NCBI GenBank assembly: GCA_964524145.1
Contig: CAZGCA010000007.1
Location: 33,380 to 97,379 of the forward strand
DNA length: 64,000 bases
From: CAZGCA01 sp964524145
GTDB lineage: Bacteria > Hydrogenedentota > CAZGCA01
Direction of reading: 5' to 3'
The notes under the pieces were generated by a model that was not told where the DNA came from, did no database searches, and was given only the letters and a program-made list of their open reading frames with translations. The number at the start of each line of letters is the position of its first letter. The stretch's first letter is position 1. Shown here in pieces: positions 26,342 to 35,699 of this stretch. The position numbers and the translations under genes are program-made.

Positions 26342-26413
26342 GTTATGCAGAAACGATACATAGCGTTCGGATGCGTGAGAGCGGGATGCTCGGCATGAAA
26401 GGATGCATCTTCC

Positions 26414-27517
26414 ATGAGTCGCGAACTTAAACACGTTGAAGTCAAGAAGACCCTGAGAGAACATATCAGCACGAAATACTCCATGGGTTCAAAGATACCT
26501 TCTACGGTGGAGCTTCATAGATCGTTCGGTGTGAGTCAGGGAACGATCAACCGAGCGCTCCGCGACTTGGTGGAGGAAGGACTTGTCGAGCGGTTTGAAG
26601 GTCGGGGCACGTTTGTGTCGCACGGGAACAATCGCAGGGGATTTCTCTGGCCCGCGGGCCCGAGGGAATGGTCGCAGGACCCGTATCCGGCTGCGATACT
26701 CCACGCGGCTGAACAAGAAGCGCACACTCGCGAAAAGCACCTCCTCGTGGGGGCGGTGCGAGACGTGGCGAAACCAGGATTCACCCTTCAGGGCAACACA
26801 TCGGTAGCTGGGGTCATGGTCCTCTTCAACCACGACCACCGCGTGGTTGAGTCTTACCACAAGCAGCACATTCCGGTAGTGCTTGTCGATCCCCTTGTGA
26901 GAACCACAGGCGTACCGTTTGTGACAGCTGATCACTTTTCTGCCGGGCGCGAAGGGACTTTGCATTTGACACGGTTGGGTCACCAGCGCATTGTCCACGT
27001 AAGCATACTCTTTCCCTTCACCCCCATGCCGGTGGAAGAGCGCATCCTTGGGTACAAGGCGGCAATGCGCGAGGCGGGCCTGGAGGAGAAGAGCCACATC
27101 CACAAGACGTTCTCTCTTGAGGCGTCCCGGGTGGAATCGGACCAAGGGCGAGCCGTGAGAGAGTCTGCAATAAAGGAGTTCCTGAGCATGCTCGAAACGG
27201 TTCAACCGACAGCATGCTTTTGTTACGACGATCTCCTGGCGGCTGCGGTGCTTCATATATGTCACGAGCACGGTGTGCGCGTACCCGATGACATGTGTGT
27301 TGTTGGCATCAACGACGTTGGCGTGGCCGCTCACACCTGGCCCGCTTTGACGACGGTTCACCTTCCTGTTGAGGAGATTGGTCGAGCGGCCGTACGGATG
27401 CTCGACACGCTCATCGAGGAAGATCGTCTCACCGGGGGCGGAGAGATCCTCGGGGTGCATTTGGTGGAACGGGCTTCGACAAAGGTGCCCGCTGCGAAGC
27501 AGGGTTCCAGGAAATGA
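26414..27517 (+). CDS. GntR-type HTH / LacI-type effector-domain transcription regulator
   Basis: The 367-residue product has a GntR winged helix (about 5-72; SKIPSTVELHRSFGVSQGTI, EGLVERFEGRGTFVS) followed by a periplasmic-binding-protein-like effector domain of the LacI/GalR type (VAGVMVLFNHDH, DLLAAAVLHICHEHGVRVPD, VVGINDVGVAAHTWPALTTV). Such AraR/GntR-LacI hybrids repress sugar genes until a sugar binds. Position next to sulfatase, GPH transporter and GH51 suggests control of arabinose-rich or sulfated glycan use. AAAGGATGC before the ATG is a modest ribosome site. Confidence 0.9.
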   Translation: MSRELKHVEVKKTLREHISTKYSMGSKIPSTVELHRSFGVSQGTINRALRDLVEEGLVERFEGRGTFVSHGNNRRGFLWPAGPREWSQDPYPAAILHAAEQEAHTREKHLLVGAVRDVAKPGFTLQGNTSVAGVMVLFNHDHRVVESYHKQHIPVVLVDPLVRTTGVPFVTADHFSAGREGTLHLTRLGHQRIVHVSILFPFTPMPVEERILGYKAAMREAGLEEKSHIHKTFSLEASRVESDQGRAVRESAIKEFLSMLETVQPTACFCYDDLLAAAVLHICHEHGVRVPDDMCVVGINDVGVAAHTWPALTTVHLPVEEIGRAAVRMLDTLIEEDRLTGGGEILGVHLVERASTKVPAAKQGSRK

Positions 27518-27661
27518 AAGAAGAAACGGTAGTCCAAAGCGTGAGTGGACGCAAAGGTCGAGAGGAGGTGAGCGAGAAGCAAGTCGTTGCGAAACTGTTG
27601 TGGTGGAACAGGACAAGGTGCGGTTGGGACGTAGTATTCCGAAGCAAAGGAGGAGTCAACA

Positions 27662-28723
27662 ATGAAACAGAGCAGAGGATTCACGTTGATTGAGTTGCTG
27701 GTGGTCATTGCGATCATCGGCATACTGGCGGCAATCCTGCTGCCCGCCCTGGCCCGGGCACGCGAGGCGGCGCGACGAGCCTCGTGTGCGAACAACCTCA
27801 AGCAATGGGGGCTGATCTTCAAGATGTACGCGAACGAGAACAACGGCGCGTTCCCACCTTTGAGCGGCTATGTGTTTGCCCTGTGGCCAAAGGCGAGGGT
27901 CTTGTACCCGGAATATTGGACCGACCCCATGATCGGGCTCTGTCCCTCGGATAGCCAAGCCAGCTCAGCCGTCTACTTAGGTACGTCGATCAAACCGGCT
28001 GAGGTTTTGCAGCGCATCGACGAGTGTGGTCCCAACGGCAAGATAGCTCTGTTGGACTTCCCCATCTCGTACATCTATTTTCCTTACGCGGCGACGGAGT
28101 CCTGGGAATTCTGCCCGTGGTACGCTGCATGGAACGCCTACATAGCGTACGTGGGTGCAGACGCAGCCAGCCGCCGTTTGGACACACTGTTTGATTGCAG
28201 TTTCACATCAGGTGAGATAGCTTACGACTGCAATATTACGGGTGCCATAGACCGCGACTGGAATGCAGGTGCTTTTAGCAGCCTGGGCGGTATCCCGAGC
28301 CTCCCTCTGCCGATCGGCTGGCAGGGGTACACGGATGCCGCGAACGCCATAACGAACAGTACCCGTTATAGCGACTGGACGCTGTACAGAATGCGGGAAG
28401 GTATCGAGCGGTTCCTGATCACCGACATAAACAACCCGGCCGGTTCAAGCGTGGCGCAGAGTGAGCTACCGGTTATGTGGGACCGGTGGACACTCAACAC
28501 CCCTTCGAATGCCACCGTGTCGGGCTTCAACCACATCCCCGGCGGTTCCAATGTGCTGTACATGGACGGGCACGTGGAGTTCGTCAAACTCGGGACCGAG
28601 TACCCGGTGCCGGGTTCGGGGGGGGTAGCGTCAACGGCAGGTTCAACTCTCAGCACTCCTGAGGAAATGGCGTTTCAGATGGGCCAGATACAGGCGGGGT
28701 TTGGCGGAAACTATACCCCGTAA
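27662..28723 (+). CDS. Type IV pilin-like pseudopilin, copy 2
   Basis: The 353-residue product has the prepilin box RGFTLIELLVVI, the AREAARRASCANNLKQ stretch and the C-terminal HIPGGSNVLYMDGHVEF box. The N-terminal 45 and C-terminal 60 residues closely match the pseudopilin at 387-1364, including ERFLITDINNPAGS and PVMWD; the middle is unrelated by eye. AAAGGAGG precedes the ATG. It lies 144 bases after the regulator and is followed by a GC-rich hairpin. Confidence 0.9.
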   Translation: MKQSRGFTLIELLVVIAIIGILAAILLPALARAREAARRASCANNLKQWGLIFKMYANENNGAFPPLSGYVFALWPKARVLYPEYWTDPMIGLCPSDSQASSAVYLGTSIKPAEVLQRIDECGPNGKIALLDFPISYIYFPYAATESWEFCPWYAAWNAYIAYVGADAASRRLDTLFDCSFTSGEIAYDCNITGAIDRDWNAGAFSSLGGIPSLPLPIGWQGYTDAANAITNSTRYSDWTLYRMREGIERFLITDINNPAGSSVAQSELPVMWDRWTLNTPSNATVSGFNHIPGGSNVLYMDGHVEFVKLGTEYPVPGSGGVASTAGSTLSTPEEMAFQMGQIQAGFGGNYTP

Positions 28724-28777
28724 TGGGTAGAAGCCCGACTGTGCTGCATTGGACTGCCTCTTGTGGTGTAACCAGGT

Positions 28778-28810
28778 GACAGCGGGCCGGACAAGCTCCG
28801 GCCCGCTGTC
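28778..28810 (+). terminator. Hairpin after pseudopilin 2
   Basis: GACAGCGGGCCGG and CCGGCCCGCTGTC form a perfect 13-pair stem with a seven-base loop, 55 bases after the pseudopilin stop. No T-run follows, so it is either a weak terminator or an mRNA 3' stabiliser. The rest of 28811-29031 holds no gene that I can see. Confidence 0.65.
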
Positions 28811-29031
28811 TGAAGTGCCAAGCGCAGCGGTTGACCGTCAGTTGTCCGCTGGAGTTAGCCGTGCCGGTCCTGATCTGGAGGGTTCAGGTTCTACAAAGAG
28901 TCGTTGGGAAACTCTTCGCAGGGCATGCGGATCGATCCATAGACTTCCATACAAGAAGAATCGTGCTCGGGACCTACGAACATTGTCTCTTCTTGAGATG
29001 TCAAACCACAACTGAAACTGACAGACGGCCT

Positions 29032-29061
29032 TTGACGCGGTCATCCTATTAACACTATGAT
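29032..29061 (+). promoter_or_regulatory. Promoter of the transporter-arabinofuranosidase genes
   Basis: TTGACG (29032-29037) and TATGAT (29056-29061) are 18 bases apart. Just downstream (about 29066-29084) lies the imperfect palindrome TCTCGACCGTGTCGATAGA, in an operator-like position for the GntR/LacI regulator encoded at 26414. Confidence 0.5.
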
Positions 29062-29104
29062 ATAGTCTCGACCGTGTCGATAGAGATAGGGAAGAGAGTA
29101 ACCA

Positions 29105-30508
29105 TTGTCCAGAGAACGTCTAGACAGTCGCGAAGACCACGTGTTTCTGCCGTTTGGCAGGAAGCTCTCTTACGGGGTCGGAGGCTTCGGCGACTCGGTG
29201 GTGGCCAATGGCATCATCCATGCCGGCACGCTCTACACCCTCGCCCTGAAGATGAACATGACAACAATCGGTACGCTCATGATCATCCCTCGGGCCTGGG
29301 ACGCCGTAACCGACCCCTTCATGGGCAACCTGTCGGACAACACCCGCACACGCTGGGGACGGCGCAGGCCCTACGTCTTGTTCGGAGGCCTCGCAACAGC
29401 GTTCATGTTTTTCCTGACGGTTTCACCGCCTGCGTTCTTGCAGGAAAAAGGCTTGCTGGCGTACTTCTTCACCTTCTGCATGCTGTATTTTACCGCGTAC
29501 ACGGTCTTCTCTGTCGCGTATGGCGCTCTCGGGCTCGAGATGAGTACCGAGTATCACGAACGCACCCGCGTGATGGGCTTTCGGGCGTTCTTCGTAGCGA
29601 TCGGGGGTATGGTGGCCGGAGCCGCCATGTGGATAACGTTCCGTCCTGTCTGGTCGCCGCGTGTCGGCATGTCAATCATGGGCCTGGCGTTTGGTGGGGT
29701 TGCGTCAGCTTCGTTTATCCTAGCCGCATTTGGCACCCGCGAAGTCGGGGAAGTGCAGAAGCAAGAGAAGGTCGGCACCTTCCAGGCATTGAAATACACG
29801 ATGACAAACAAGCAGTTCCTTCTACTCGTTTCAGCGCTGGCTCTGTACGTGCTTGGGTTGTACGTGACGATACCACTCCACCAGGTACTGAACAGCTACT
29901 ACGTGTTTGGCGGCGATATGGAGGCTGCGTCGAAGGTCGAGCTCTACAAGAACACAATATATTCCGTGCTTATGTTGGGGGCAATAGCGCCCATTACCTG
30001 GGTTGGGACAAGATTGGGGAAACAGAAAACCCTGTCATTGTGCTTGTTGCTTGGGATCGCGGGTACCGGTTCGGTGTGGTTCCTGTTCACCCCTGATTTC
30101 CCCTACCTCCAATTGCTCACTCCGATCATTCTCGCTTTCTCGTTACCGGCGGTGCAGGTTTTCCCCATGTCCATCATGGCGGACATCTGTGACCTGGATG
30201 AATTGAAGACCGGGCTTCGCCGCGAGGGGATGTACGGCGCGAGCTTTGGTTTCGTGATTAAGCTCGTGCTGTCTTTCGTGCTGTATCTTTCGGGCAGGGC
30301 TCTTGACTTCGCCGGCATCGACCAGCATCTGGACATTCAGGCACCGGATGCTCTGTTCAGGTTGCGGCTGATGGCTGTTATTGTTCCTGTCACGCTGCTG
30401 GCGGCATCCGGTGTCCTCTTGTTCAAGCTCAATGTGCCGGAGGCAAAGGTTCGCGAGGTGCGGGCGATACTCGAGAATCGCCGCAACAAGAGAGGAGAAG
30501 AGAACTGA
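29105..30508 (+). CDS. GPH-family (MelB-like) sugar/cation symporter
   Basis: The 467-residue product has about twelve membrane helices and the GPH signatures RAWDAVTDPFMGNLSDNTRT and RWGRRRPYVLFGG between helices 2 and 3. GPH carriers import mono- or oligosaccharides, uronides or glycosides with Na+ or H+. The frame opens with TTG at 29105 after GGGAAGAGAG; no ATG lies early enough, so TTG initiation is likely. With GH51 73 bases downstream, an arabinose-containing substrate is plausible. Confidence 0.88.
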   Translation: MSRERLDSREDHVFLPFGRKLSYGVGGFGDSVVANGIIHAGTLYTLALKMNMTTIGTLMIIPRAWDAVTDPFMGNLSDNTRTRWGRRRPYVLFGGLATAFMFFLTVSPPAFLQEKGLLAYFFTFCMLYFTAYTVFSVAYGALGLEMSTEYHERTRVMGFRAFFVAIGGMVAGAAMWITFRPVWSPRVGMSIMGLAFGGVASASFILAAFGTREVGEVQKQEKVGTFQALKYTMTNKQFLLLVSALALYVLGLYVTIPLHQVLNSYYVFGGDMEAASKVELYKNTIYSVLMLGAIAPITWVGTRLGKQKTLSLCLLLGIAGTGSVWFLFTPDFPYLQLLTPIILAFSLPAVQVFPMSIMADICDLDELKTGLRREGMYGASFGFVIKLVLSFVLYLSGRALDFAGIDQHLDIQAPDALFRLRLMAVIVPVTLLAASGVLLFKLNVPEAKVREVRAILENRRNKRGEEN

Positions 30509-30581
30509 ATGACGGCTTCCAGTTTATTGGGCAGTGCTTATGTCAGTTGCCACGTTTTCCGACCAGAAATGAGGAGTTGCT

Positions 30582-32081
30582 ATGAACGCATCAGTTTTGC
30601 TGGACACTAGTCGCAACGTCGGCCCCATCGATCGCCGGATTTTTTCCGGCTTTCTGGAACACATAGGGCGGGCGATATACGGTGGCGTATTCGATCCGGG
30701 CAATCCGTCAAGCAACGATCCGGGATTCCGAGAGGACGTGCTCGAAGCGTTGCGCCCGATGCGCATGCCGCTGGTGCGCTATCCGGGCGGCAACTTCGTG
30801 AGCAACTACGATTGGCGTGACGCGATAGGGTCTCGAGAACAACGCCCCAGCCGGCCGGATTTCGCGTGGAAAACGGTCGAGCCGAACACGTTTGGCGTGG
30901 ACGAGTTCATGGCATGGTGTCGCAGGCTTGACACCGGCGCGATGATGGTCGTGAACCTGGGCACGGGCGATGCCAAACAAGCGGCGCAACTGGTCGAGTA
31001 CTGCAATCTTCCCGGCGGTACCTACTGGGCCGATCGGCGTATTGCCAACGGCAGCAAGAAACCCTACGGGACTAAACTCTGGTGTCTTGGAAACGAGATG
31101 GACGGCCCCTGGCAAGCCGGCCACGTACCGCCGGGCGTATATGCTCATAGGGCGAAGCAAGCCGGCCAGCTAATGAAAGGCCTCGACCCGACAATAGAAT
31201 TGGTGGTCTCAGGCTCGTCGACGCCGGGGATGGCGAGCTACATGGAGTGGGACCGGATCGTGCTCGAACATTGCTGGGATCACGTCGATTACATCGCCAC
31301 CCACCATTACAGCAGAAACTATCCTGACGACACGGCCCGATTTCTTGCCGAAGGCGTCGAGATCGATCGTATCATTGAGGACTACGCCGCGCTGACCCGG
31401 TACGTTAGGGCCCGCAAGAAAAGCGACAGGCAGGTCCATCTTGCCTTCGACGAATGGAACGTGTGGTACCGCGAGCAGGATCAACAGTCGGAGTGGTGGC
31501 AGCAGGCACCGCATTTGCTCGAAGAAGTCTACAATCTCGAAGATGCGCTGGTCGTGGCGCAGTATCTAAGCAGCTTCGTTCGCCATGCGGACACTGTGAA
31601 GGTTGCCTGTCTGGCCCAAATCGTCAACGTGCTTGCCCCAATCCTGACACGCCCCGACGGGCTGTTGGTCCAGAGTATCTACTATCCGTTCGTCCTGTAC
31701 GCCAAGCACGCACAAGGAGCCTCACTGGCACCTGTCGTCGACAGCCCCACCTATCATGCCGGCGACCGTGGGGAGGTTCCGGTGGTCGACGTTGCTGCGT
31801 GTCACGACCCCGAACGCTCGAGGGCCACGCTGTTTCTGGTTAATCGGGATCTGCAACGCGAAATGACCGTCAACGTGACGTTATACGGCGCAACCGTCGA
31901 ATCCGTAGCGGAGGTAACGTTCCTTTCGGGCACCGATCCCAAAGCTGCCAACTCCTGGGAAGACTCGAACGTGGTCACACTTGCGCCGGGTGAAGCGGAC
32001 GTAACGGCTGATGGACGGGTGCGCGCACAAGTGCCTGCTTTGGGGCTGGCAGTGGTCGCACTCAAGCTGTCGGCTCAGTAG
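30582..32081 (+). CDS. abfA: Alpha-L-arabinofuranosidase (GH51)
   Basis: The 499-residue product has the GH51 TIM barrel and C-terminal beta domain at normal family length and no signal peptide, so it is intracellular. The acid/base Glu is in LGNEMDGPW near residue 170 and the nucleophile Glu in FDEWNVWY near residue 289. RIFSGFLEHIGRAIYGG and RYPGGNFVSNYDW are further family hallmarks. It releases terminal arabinofuranose from imported oligosaccharides. It follows the GPH transporter and is followed by sulfatases, in line with a single uptake and degradation locus. Confidence 0.93.
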   Translation: MNASVLLDTSRNVGPIDRRIFSGFLEHIGRAIYGGVFDPGNPSSNDPGFREDVLEALRPMRMPLVRYPGGNFVSNYDWRDAIGSREQRPSRPDFAWKTVEPNTFGVDEFMAWCRRLDTGAMMVVNLGTGDAKQAAQLVEYCNLPGGTYWADRRIANGSKKPYGTKLWCLGNEMDGPWQAGHVPPGVYAHRAKQAGQLMKGLDPTIELVVSGSSTPGMASYMEWDRIVLEHCWDHVDYIATHHYSRNYPDDTARFLAEGVEIDRIIEDYAALTRYVRARKKSDRQVHLAFDEWNVWYREQDQQSEWWQQAPHLLEEVYNLEDALVVAQYLSSFVRHADTVKVACLAQIVNVLAPILTRPDGLLVQSIYYPFVLYAKHAQGASLAPVVDSPTYHAGDRGEVPVVDVAACHDPERSRATLFLVNRDLQREMTVNVTLYGATVESVAEVTFLSGTDPKAANSWEDSNVVTLAPGEADVTADGRVRAQVPALGLAVVALKLSAQ

Positions 32082-32203
32082 TGTTGTGCGAACTGGCTTT
32101 TGCCGCATCGATACTGCCTGGCCAAGTTCAAGCGCAAGGATGCCACTACTGCCGTTGAAGACGGCAAGAATATGAAGGCAGATATCGTATCGGAGACCTT
32201 ACA

Positions 32204-33862
32204 ATGGGCGATTCAGTCGAATCAACGCGACGTGAGTTTCTTGGAGGCGTTGCTGCTACAATAGCAGCAGGGGCGCTGCCACACTCTGGCCCAGCCTTTG
32301 CCGAATCTAAGAGACCACCCAACATTCTGTGGATCATGACGGACGAACAGCGCACTGACACGCTCGGTTGTTATGGCAACCCTTGGGCCAAGTCCCCCAA
32401 CCTCGACCGGCTTGCAAGCAGCGGCGTGACGTTTCGCAACGCATTTGTACAAAGCCCGATCTGTATGCCGTCGCGTTCGGCAATGCTGACCGGGAAATAC
32501 GGCCATACCTGCGAAATGCTGATGAACGGCTATAACCTCAATGTCACCTCGTGGCACCGTAAACAAATCGCCGATGCGCTTGAAAAAATGGGGCCGGATG
32601 AATTCAATCGAAGGGTCAAGAAGTTGGGATCCGAAGCCGCAAAGAAATTCCAAGGAAAATACACGACGGACCTGCCTGTCGCCTTCGAGCGCAATTTCGG
32701 AGAAGCCATACTGATAGCCACATTAAACAGAGAACTGGGCCTTATCGGCCAAGGCCCGCAACACAAGATGTTTCCGGAGATTTTTGCGGAAAACGGGTAC
32801 CACACGACCCACGTCGGCAAACTGCACCACGGTTCGCCGCATTCAGGGTTCCAAGACACCATCCAGCAACCCGACCATGAACATGCTTGGTGGTTCGGGC
32901 TGCGCAAAGGTTACAATGAGGAAGAATACAATCTCCTTTCGTACCCTGGAGGGGCTGTCTTTGCTGGGACCTTCCCTGCACCGGCCTCCGAGACAACCTC
33001 CGCCAAATGGACCGACATCGCCATCGAACGTCTAAAACAGGCAACAGAACTACCTTTCCTGTTGCGGCTGTCTTTGCGCTCGCCACACACGCCGGTGTTG
33101 CCGCCGAAACCGTTTGACAGCATGTTTGATTCAAAAGACATGCCTATCCCGCATCCAACGCGTGAGGAGCTGGTGAAGATGTCTTTGTATGACAGGGGGC
33201 AATTGCCAAATCTATTTGATGAGGAACAAACTCACCGTATCTGGGCAAGTTATTTTGGTTTGGCATCCTTCGTAGACAACGAGATTGGCCGGTTGCTCGA
33301 CGCCCTTGCGGCTTCGCCACACGCGGACAACACGATTGTGGTCTTTAATTCCGACCACGGCACCATGCTCGGCGAACACGATCTACTCCAGAAATCGGTC
33401 TTTTACGACCTTTCCGCCAGGGTCCCGCTGATCATCTCGTGGCCCGGCAGGATTCCGGAAGGGAAGAAAGTCGATGATTTGGTTGAGTTCATTGACGTAG
33501 CGCCGACATTATTCGACCTTGCGGAAATTAACACACCCGCGGACATGGAAGGCCAAAATCTGCGCAACACGATGAACGGAACCGCCAATCCGCGTGACGC
33601 CGTTTTCAGTGAGATATACACCGGCAAGTGTGACATGGACTGGCTGCGCGGCGAGGCGCCCGGCAGCATCCGGCGTATGATTCGAACCGAGGAGTGGTGT
33701 TTCGCAATGAACTACCCCGAAGACCCGCAATGTGGTCCGGACGGCGCTTTGTACAACGTAGTTGAGGACCCTGACGAGGTTAAAAACCTATACGATGACA
33801 AAAAACATGGAGCCGTAATAGCCAACCTCCGCAAACAACTCATAGATTGGGTGGGAGAATAA
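32204..33862 (+). CDS. Tat-exported sulfatase, tandem copy 1
   Basis: The 552-residue product has a twin-arginine signal (TRREFLGGVAATIAAG), PPNILWIMTDEQRTDTLGCY with metal-binding Asp, and the formylglycine site in QSPICMPSRSAMLTGKYGH (C-x-P-S-R). Later boxes are HVGKLHHG and VVFNSDHGTMLGEHD. It belongs to the choline-sulfatase/heparan-type branch of family S1. It begins a run of three colinear sulfatases. The next gene is a tandem duplicate at roughly 85 percent identity, with a 3' block of about 345 bases that is identical. Confidence 0.93.
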   Translation: MGDSVESTRREFLGGVAATIAAGALPHSGPAFAESKRPPNILWIMTDEQRTDTLGCYGNPWAKSPNLDRLASSGVTFRNAFVQSPICMPSRSAMLTGKYGHTCEMLMNGYNLNVTSWHRKQIADALEKMGPDEFNRRVKKLGSEAAKKFQGKYTTDLPVAFERNFGEAILIATLNRELGLIGQGPQHKMFPEIFAENGYHTTHVGKLHHGSPHSGFQDTIQQPDHEHAWWFGLRKGYNEEEYNLLSYPGGAVFAGTFPAPASETTSAKWTDIAIERLKQATELPFLLRLSLRSPHTPVLPPKPFDSMFDSKDMPIPHPTREELVKMSLYDRGQLPNLFDEEQTHRIWASYFGLASFVDNEIGRLLDALAASPHADNTIVVFNSDHGTMLGEHDLLQKSVFYDLSARVPLIISWPGRIPEGKKVDDLVEFIDVAPTLFDLAEINTPADMEGQNLRNTMNGTANPRDAVFSEIYTGKCDMDWLRGEAPGSIRRMIRTEEWCFAMNYPEDPQCGPDGALYNVVEDPDEVKNLYDDKKHGAVIANLRKQLIDWVGE

Positions 33863-33878
33863 CTGAAAGAACCTGCAC

Positions 33879-35623
33879 ATGCCTGAAGAAGCTGTCAAGC
33901 CGAAAAGACCGCCCAATATTCTGTGGATTATGACCGATGAACAACGCACCGACACACTCGGTTGTTATGGCAATCCCTGGGCCAAATCCCCCAACCTCGA
34001 CCGGCTTGCAAGCCGCGGTGTGACGTTTCGCAACGCCTTTGTGCAAAGCCCGGCTTGCGTGCCGTCGCGGGCGACCATGCTGACCGGGAAATACGGACAC
34101 ACCTGCGACGTGCTGACAAACGGCTACAACCTCAACGTCACCTCGTGGCACCGCAAACAGATCGCCGATGCGCTTGAAAAAATGGGGCCGGATGAATTCG
34201 AGCGCAGGGTCAAAGAGTTGGGATCCGCCGCCACGAAGAGATTCCAAGGAAAATACACGACGGACCTGCCTGCCGCCTTCGAGGGCAATTTCGGGTTCGA
34301 AGCCATACTGCTAACCACATTAAACAGAGAACTGGGTCTTATTGGCCAAGGCCCGCAACATAAGATGTTTCCGGAGATTTTTGCGGAAAACGGCTACCAC
34401 ACGACCCACGTCGGCAAACTGCACCACGGTTCGCCGCATTCAGGGTTCCAAGACACTATCGAGCAACCCGACCATGAACATGCCTGGTGGTTCGGGCTGC
34501 GCAAAGGGTACGATGAGGAAGAACACAATGTTGTTGTTTATCCCGGGCCGGATGTGGCGATTCTCTCTGCTGGGACCTTCCCTGCATCGGCCTCCGAGAC
34601 AACCTCCGCCAAATGGACCGACATAGCCATAGAACGCCTACAACAGGAAACGGACCAACCGTTCCTGTTGCGCCTGTCTTTGCGCTCGCCACACACGCCG
34701 GTGTTGCCGCCAAAACCGTTTGATAGCATGTTTGATCCAAAAGACATGCCTATCCCGCATCCAACGGATGAGGAACTGGCGAAGATGTCTTTGTACGACC
34801 GGCGGCAATTGCCCAATCTGTTCAATGAAGAACAAACGCACCGTATCTGGGCAAGTTATTTTGGTTTGGCATCCTTCGTAGAGAACGAGATTGGCCGGTT
34901 GCTCGACGCGCTTGCCGCTTCGCCACACGCGGACAACACAATTGTGGTCTTTANNNNNNNNNNNNNNNNNNNNNNNNNNNNNNNNNNNNNNNNNNNNNNN
35001 NNNNNNNNNNNNNNNNNNNNNNNNNNNNNNNNNNNNNNNNNNNNNNNNNNNNNTTGCTCGACGCGCTTGCCGCTTCGCCACACGCGGACAACACAATTGT
35101 GGTCTTTAATTCTGACCACGGCACAATGCTTGGCGAGCATGATCTCCTCCAGAAATCGGTCTTTTACGACCTTTCCGCCAGGGTCCCGCTGATCATCTCG
35201 TGGCCCGGCAGGATTCCGGAAGGGAAGAAAGTCGATGATTTGGTTGAGTTCATTGACGTAGCGCCGACATTATTCGACCTTGCGGAAATTAACACACCCG
35301 CGGACATGGAAGGCCAAAATCTGCGCAACACGATGAACGGAACCGCCAATCCGCGTGACGCCGTTTTCAGTGAGATATACACCGGCAAGTGTGACATGGA
35401 CTGGCTGCGCGGCGAGGCGCCCGGCAGCATCCGGCGTATGATTCGAACCGAGGAGTGGTGTTTCGCAATGAACTACCCCGAAGACCCGCTTTACGGTCCA
35501 GACGGCTCTTTATATAACGTGGTCGAAGACCCTGAGGAGGTCAGGAATCTATACTATGATAGGAAGTACAGAGACGTAATCGTCAAGCTGCGCAAACAAC
35601 TTATTCATTGGGTGGAAGGTTAG
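33879..35623 (+). CDS. Sulfatase, tandem copy 2 (interrupted by a false scaffold gap)
   Basis: The gene starts MPEEAVKPKRPPNILWIMTD, has the formylglycine site QSPACVPSRATMLTGKYGH, and runs into 100 Ns (34954-35053). The 55 bases before the gap are repeated exactly after it (35054-35108). Removing the Ns and one repeat (155 bases) leaves 1590 bases, exactly 530 codons, with an uninterrupted frame to 35623 and the same end as copy 1. The intact product is therefore 529 residues. Unlike copy 1 it has no Tat or Sec signal, so it may act in the cytoplasm or have lost export. Confidence 0.9.
34899..34953 (+). repeat. 55-base contig-end overlap (left)
   Basis: This sequence, TTGCTCGACGCG through GTGGTCTTTA, is identical to 35054-35108 on the other side of the N run. 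It is an unmerged overlap of two contig ends, not a biological repeat. Confidence 0.92.
34954..35053. other. Assembly gap, 100 Ns
   Basis: Exactly 100 Ns, the usual placeholder for a gap of unknown size. Flanking identity shows the true gap size is minus 55 bases. Confidence 0.97.
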
Positions 35624-35699
35624 CGGGACGTATGTACTCCTGGATGCTTGCCGTCTCAGAAATCTCTTGAAGCTCAAATTGAAAAGGGATCAATAGGAA

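Noticed and set aside
33879..35192. 437-codon frame that reads through the Ns
   Set aside because: The frame after the gap is artificial because 155 surplus bases (100 Ns plus the 55-base repeat) shift it. The correct reading ends at 35623.
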